NCBI GenBank assembly: GCA_013812985.1
Contig: JACCSN010000100.1
Coordinates: 1-8,673 of the forward strand
DNA length: 8,673 nt
Direction of reading: 5' to 3'
Source: Hyphomicrobiales bacterium
GTDB lineage: Bacteria > Pseudomonadota > Alphaproteobacteria > Rhizobiales > Afifellaceae
Both the position numbers and the translations under genes were made by a program. Of this stretch, positions 5,753-8,673 are shown piece by piece (the first letter of the stretch is position 1; each line of letters starts with the position of its first letter). The notes under the pieces were generated by a model, which was not told the origin of the DNA, did not search any database, and saw nothing but the letters and a program-made list of their open reading frames with translations.

Positions 5753-8202
5753 GCGATCTGCCGGCCTCGGTGAAAGTTATCATCGTCGGCGGCGGCATCG
5801 TCGGCTGCTCGGTCGCCTACCATCTGGGGAAGCTCGGCTGGACCGACGTGCTGCTGGTTGAGCGCGGCAAGCTGTCCTGCGGTTCAACATGGCATGCCGC
5901 GGGGCTCGTCGGGCAACTCAGGACAAACGCCAACGTCACGCAGCTCCTGGGCCATTCCGTCGCGCTCTACGACCGGCTGGAAGCAGAGACGGGCCTTGCG
6001 ACGGGCTGGAAACGCAACGGCGGATTACGCCTCGCCTGCACTGCCGAGCGCTGGACCGAGGTGAGGCGTCAGGCCACGACAGCGCGTTCGTTCGGCCTCG
6101 AAATGCAGCTGCTGACGCCGAAAGAGGCGCAGGAGCTTTGGCCACTGATGAACGTCGACGACGTGCTTGGCGCGGCGTTCCTGCCGAGCGACGGCCAGGC
6201 GAGCCCAAGCGACATCGTCCAGGCACTTGCTCGGGGCGCACGTCAGGGCGGCGTCGGCATCCGCGAGGATGTCGCGATCACCGGCATCCGGGTCGAGAAC
6301 GGAGCGGTGTGCGGCGTGAACACGGCCGATGGGTTCATCGCCTGCGAAAAGCTCGTCATCTGCGCGGGACAATGGTCGCGCGAGATCGGCCGCATGGCAG
6401 GCGTGAACGTCCCGCTGGTCGCAGTCCAGCACCAATACATCATCACGGAAGCAATCCCGGGCGTCACCTCGACCCTGCCGACGCTACGCGACCCCGACCG
6501 GCTCACCTATTACAAGGAGGAAGTCGGCGGGCTCGTGTTGGGCGGCTACGAGCCGAACCCGATCCCCTGGGCTGAGAATGGCATTCCTGACGGCTTCCAG
6601 TTCCAGCTGCTTCAATCCGACTGGGACCACTTCATGCCGATCCTCGAACTGGCGCTGCCGCGCGTGCCGGCGCTTCAAGAAGTCGGGGCCAAGCAGCTCC
6701 TCAACGGCCCCGAAAGCTTTACGCCCGACGGCAATTTCATCCTTGGAGAGGCGCCAGAAGTCAGGGGCATCTTCATCGGCGCGGGATTCAACGCCTTTGG
6801 CATAGCTGCAGGCGGCGGCGCCGGGATGGCGCTCGCGGAATGGGTGACCAAGGGAGAGCCGCCCTATGACCTTTGGGCCGTCGACATCCGACGCTTCGGC
6901 CGCAACCATTTCGATGTCGATTGGGTGCGAACGCGCACGCTGGAGGCCTATGCCAAGCACTACACGATGGCGTGGCCCTTCGAAGAGCACCAGTCCGGCC
7001 GCCCACTGCGTCGTTCGCCGCTTTACGATCGACTGAAGGAGCAGGGCGCCATTTTCGGGGAGAAACTCGGCTGGGAGCGCCCCAATTGGTTCGCCGACCC
7101 GGCGTCCGGCGAAGAGGCACGCGACATCTACTCCTACGGCCGCCAGAACTGGTTCACCGCGGTAGGCCGCGAGCACAAGGCGACGCGCGAGCGCGTCGTG
7201 GTGATCGACCAGTCATCCTTCGCCAAGTTCATGATGGTCGGGCGCGACGCCGAAGGGGCGCTCTCCTGGATCTGCGCAAACGACGTCAGCAAGCCGCCGG
7301 GCGCGGTCACCTATACGCAGATGCTGAACACGCGCGGCGGTATCGAATGCGACCTGACCGTCGCCCGCCTTGCCGAGGACAGCTATTACATCGTGACTGG
7401 AACCGGCTTCGCCACGCACGATTTCGACTGGATCCGCCGAAACATTCCAGACGGGCTGGACGCGCATCTGATCGACGTAAGCTCGCAGTATGCGGTGCTC
7501 TCTCTGATGGGCCCCCGCGCCCGCGATGTTCTTTCCGCACTCACCCGCGACAACGTCTCGAACGACGGCTTCCCGTTTGCCACGTTGCGGAGGATTGCCG
7601 TCGCCGGCGCTCCCGTGCTGGCGCTGCGCCTCACCTATGTGGGTGAGCTCGGTTGGGAGCTGCACGTCCCGGTGGAGTTCGCGGCGATACTCTATGATAA
7701 GCTCATGGAGGCCGGTCGGCCGTATGGGTTAGCTAATGCCGGCTACCGGGCGATCGAATCGCTGCGGCTGGAGAAAGGCTACCGCGCCTGGGGGGCCGAC
7801 ATCGGCCCCGACCACAATCCCCTGATGGCCGGGCTCGGCTGGGCACTGAAACTGAAGAAGAACGTCCCGTTCATGGGCCGCGAAGCCATAGAGGCAGCCC
7901 TCGATCAGAAGTTGCCCAGGCTGCTTGCCGGCTTCACGGTCAACGATCCTGGAATTGTCTTGCTGGGGCGGGAAACGATCTATCGCGACGGCAAGCGGGT
8001 CGGTTGGCTATCGAGCGCGGGCTGGGGCTATACGATCGGCAAGAACATCGGCCTTGGCTATGTGCGCGACGCGGAGAACGGGGTCGACGGCGACTGCGTG
8101 ATGTCCGGCTCCTACGAATTGGAGGTGGCCACCGAGCGGGTCCCCGCGGCAGCGTTCCTGAAGCCGCTCTACGACCCACACATGCTGCGGGTGAAATCCT
8201 GA
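5749..8202 (+). CDS. Dimethylglycine/sarcosine dehydrogenase-type flavoprotein with GcvT folate domain
   Basis: 817-residue enzyme expected to oxidise an N-methyl group of an amine such as dimethylglycine or sarcosine with FAD and load the formaldehyde-level carbon onto tetrahydrofolate. The N-terminal DAO domain (about 8-370) has the dinucleotide motif VGGGIVG (13-19) and STWHAAGL (46-53); the histidine there (H49) corresponds to the one that binds FAD covalently in mitochondrial dimethylglycine dehydrogenase. VQHQYIITE (226-234) and GFNAFGIAAGGGAG (346-359) are further family blocks. An FAO_M linker (about 371-425) leads to the GcvT domain (about 428-700, with TYVGELGWELHVP at 629-641 and LRLEKGYRAWG at 672-682) and a GcvT C-terminal barrel (about 720-810). 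Length fits the family (about 800-870). No signal peptide is seen, so cytoplasmic. ATG start has GGAG (5740-5743) at 5-nt spacing and overlaps the kinase stop as ATGA. Dimethylglycine versus sarcosine or another N-methyl substrate cannot be settled from sequence. Confidence 0.95.
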   Translation: MSDLPASVKVIIVGGGIVGCSVAYHLGKLGWTDVLLVERGKLSCGSTWHAAGLVGQLRTNANVTQLLGHSVALYDRLEAETGLATGWKRNGGLRLACTAERWTEVRRQATTARSFGLEMQLLTPKEAQELWPLMNVDDVLGAAFLPSDGQASPSDIVQALARGARQGGVGIREDVAITGIRVENGAVCGVNTADGFIACEKLVICAGQWSREIGRMAGVNVPLVAVQHQYIITEAIPGVTSTLPTLRDPDRLTYYKEEVGGLVLGGYEPNPIPWAENGIPDGFQFQLLQSDWDHFMPILELALPRVPALQEVGAKQLLNGPESFTPDGNFILGEAPEVRGIFIGAGFNAFGIAAGGGAGMALAEWVTKGEPPYDLWAVDIRRFGRNHFDVDWVRTRTLEAYAKHYTMAWPFEEHQSGRPLRRSPLYDRLKEQGAIFGEKLGWERPNWFADPASGEEARDIYSYGRQNWFTAVGREHKATRERVVVIDQSSFAKFMMVGRDAEGALSWICANDVSKPPGAVTYTQMLNTRGGIECDLTVARLAEDSYYIVTGTGFATHDFDWIRRNIPDGLDAHLIDVSSQYAVLSLMGPRARDVLSALTRDNVSNDGFPFATLRRIAVAGAPVLALRLTYVGELGWELHVPVEFAAILYDKLMEAGRPYGLANAGYRAIESLRLEKGYRAWGADIGPDHNPLMAGLGWALKLKKNVPFMGREAIEAALDQKLPRLLAGFTVNDPGIVLLGRETIYRDGKRVGWLSSAGWGYTIGKNIGLGYVRDAENGVDGDCVMSGSYELEVATERVPAAAFLKPLYDPHMLRVKS

Positions 8203-8466
8203 TGGGCGCGTACCGTTCGTCGGGTTTATGAAGCCGCGCACGCGTGCACCGGGTTGTACGAGGATCACAGGAATGGCTTCCGGCACGGCTGACGACCTCC
8301 GCAATCATTTCCTCGGTTGGCAGGCCGCGAATTATCGCCGGCGATTACGGTGCTGCTCGCGCCACGGGAGCCGGCGGAGAGCACCCTTCTTCCGTTTGGA
8401 GGCCCCGCCACGGCAGGTATGACAACTCCGGCCTGCCCCGTCGATGAGACGCTTGTCCAACAGCCG
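8203..8466. other. Convergent intergenic region, no recognised gene
   Basis: This 264-bp gap separates the 3' ends of the flavoenzyme gene and the opposite-strand GcvT-family gene. Short open frames of 60-90 codons cross it on both strands, but they resemble nothing I know and lack convincing ribosome sites. It contains two small perfect palindromes, GCACGCGTGC (8238-8247) and ATCGCCGGCGAT (8334-8345), and a weak stem GGCAGG/CCTGCC (8412-8437) with a 14-base loop and no T-run. A bidirectional terminator is expected here but none is clear. Confidence 0.4.
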
Positions 8467-8673
8467 CTAGTTCCGAACCCGAATCTTCTCGGGGTCGTAA
8501 TGCGGGAAGCGGACGACGCGAGCGGGGAGCCGCTTTTGCTGGCCATCCAGCTTGCCGATCTCCAGCTCCGCGCCGATCTCGGAAGAGCTGATGTCGAGCC
8601 GGGCCAGAGCGATGTTCGTCTTCAGAACCGGCGAGCGGGTCGCGCTCGTCACGACGCCGATCTGGGCGCGGCC
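8467..8673 (-). CDS. GcvT-family aminomethyltransferase-like protein, C-terminal end only
   Basis: The frame is open from the right edge to a TAG stop (8469-8467), giving the last 68 residues. It starts IGVVTSATRSPVLKTNIALARLD and ends with GKLDGQQKRLPARVVRFPHYDPEKIR. The glycine-rich turn, VTSAT-SP, KNIALA-type strand and final FPHYDP are characteristic of the C-terminal barrel of folate-dependent aminomethyltransferase-family proteins (GcvT/DmdA superfamily), here the stand-alone type often found beside betaine and dimethylglycine catabolic genes. It would transfer a one-carbon unit to tetrahydrofolate. The gene is convergent with the flavoenzyme and its start lies off the window. The fragment is too short to choose between a T-protein-like aminomethyltransferase, a DMSP demethylase or another methyltransferase of the superfamily. 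Confidence 0.8.
   Translation of the reverse strand, partial: GRAQIGVVTSATRSPVLKTNIALARLDISSSEIGAELEIGKLDGQQKRLPARVVRFPHYDPEKIRVRN

Noticed and set aside
8334..8345. Palindrome ATCGCCGGCGAT as an operator
   Set aside because: Short, between two gene 3' ends where no promoter is expected, and such palindromes are frequent in GC-rich DNA.
8412..8437. Stem GGCAGG/CCTGCC as a transcription terminator
   Set aside because: Only 6 bp with a 14-base loop and no T-run on either side.
8228..8447. Small plus-strand frames in the convergent gap
   Set aside because: No family resemblance, no convincing ribosome site, and composition like random GC-rich sequence.
8467..8673. Naming the right-edge gene as DMSP demethylase (dmdA)
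   Set aside because: Only 68 C-terminal residues are visible, and this barrel is shared across the GcvT superfamily.
1..8673. CRISPR array, tRNA or rRNA genes, insertion sequence ends
   Set aside because: I saw no spaced direct repeats, no tRNA-like cloverleaf, no rRNA sequence and no transposase-like protein in any frame.

Overview
The window is a high-GC stretch of bacterial chromosome or large replicon. Gene content, protein style and translational signals (ATGA/TTGA overlaps, TTG starts) point to an alphaproteobacterium, most likely of the Rhizobiales (Hyphomicrobiales) type. That placement rests on family resemblance only; no rRNA or other taxonomic marker is present.

Layout. (1) 1-481, minus strand: the middle of a P4/D5-family phage or plasmid primase-helicase, running off the left edge. 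Its 5' half is missing, so it looks like the broken edge of a mobile element. (2) 592-4631, minus strand: a three-gene operon for a quaternary-amine (glycine betaine/proline-type) ABC importer, in the order binding protein, ATPase, permease. The permease is a 661-residue tandem fusion of two permease domains. (3) 4632-4855: divergent control region with a perfect 9-bp inverted repeat and a possible promoter for the transporter. (4) 4856-8202, plus strand: a choline-kinase-family phosphotransferase overlapping by 4 nt (ATGA) with an 817-residue dimethylglycine/sarcosine dehydrogenase-type flavoprotein carrying a C-terminal GcvT folate domain. (5) 8203-8466: no recognised gene. (6) 8467-8673, minus strand, convergent: the C-terminal end of a second GcvT-family (aminomethyltransferase-like) protein, cut by the right edge.

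How it fits together. The importer would bring in a betaine-like N-methylated compound. The flavoenzyme would oxidatively N-demethylate it and pass the one-carbon unit to tetrahydrofolate in its GcvT domain, and the neighbouring GcvT-family protein probably handles another methyl or aminomethyl transfer. The choline-kinase-like protein is the least explained member: nothing in plain glycine betaine catabolism needs a kinase, yet its translation is apparently coupled to that of the flavoenzyme. This resembles a methylamine/betaine catabolic island rather than a wholly new type of system. The main open points are the real substrate, the kinase's role, the fused permease, and the truncated primase directly abutting the operon's 3' end.
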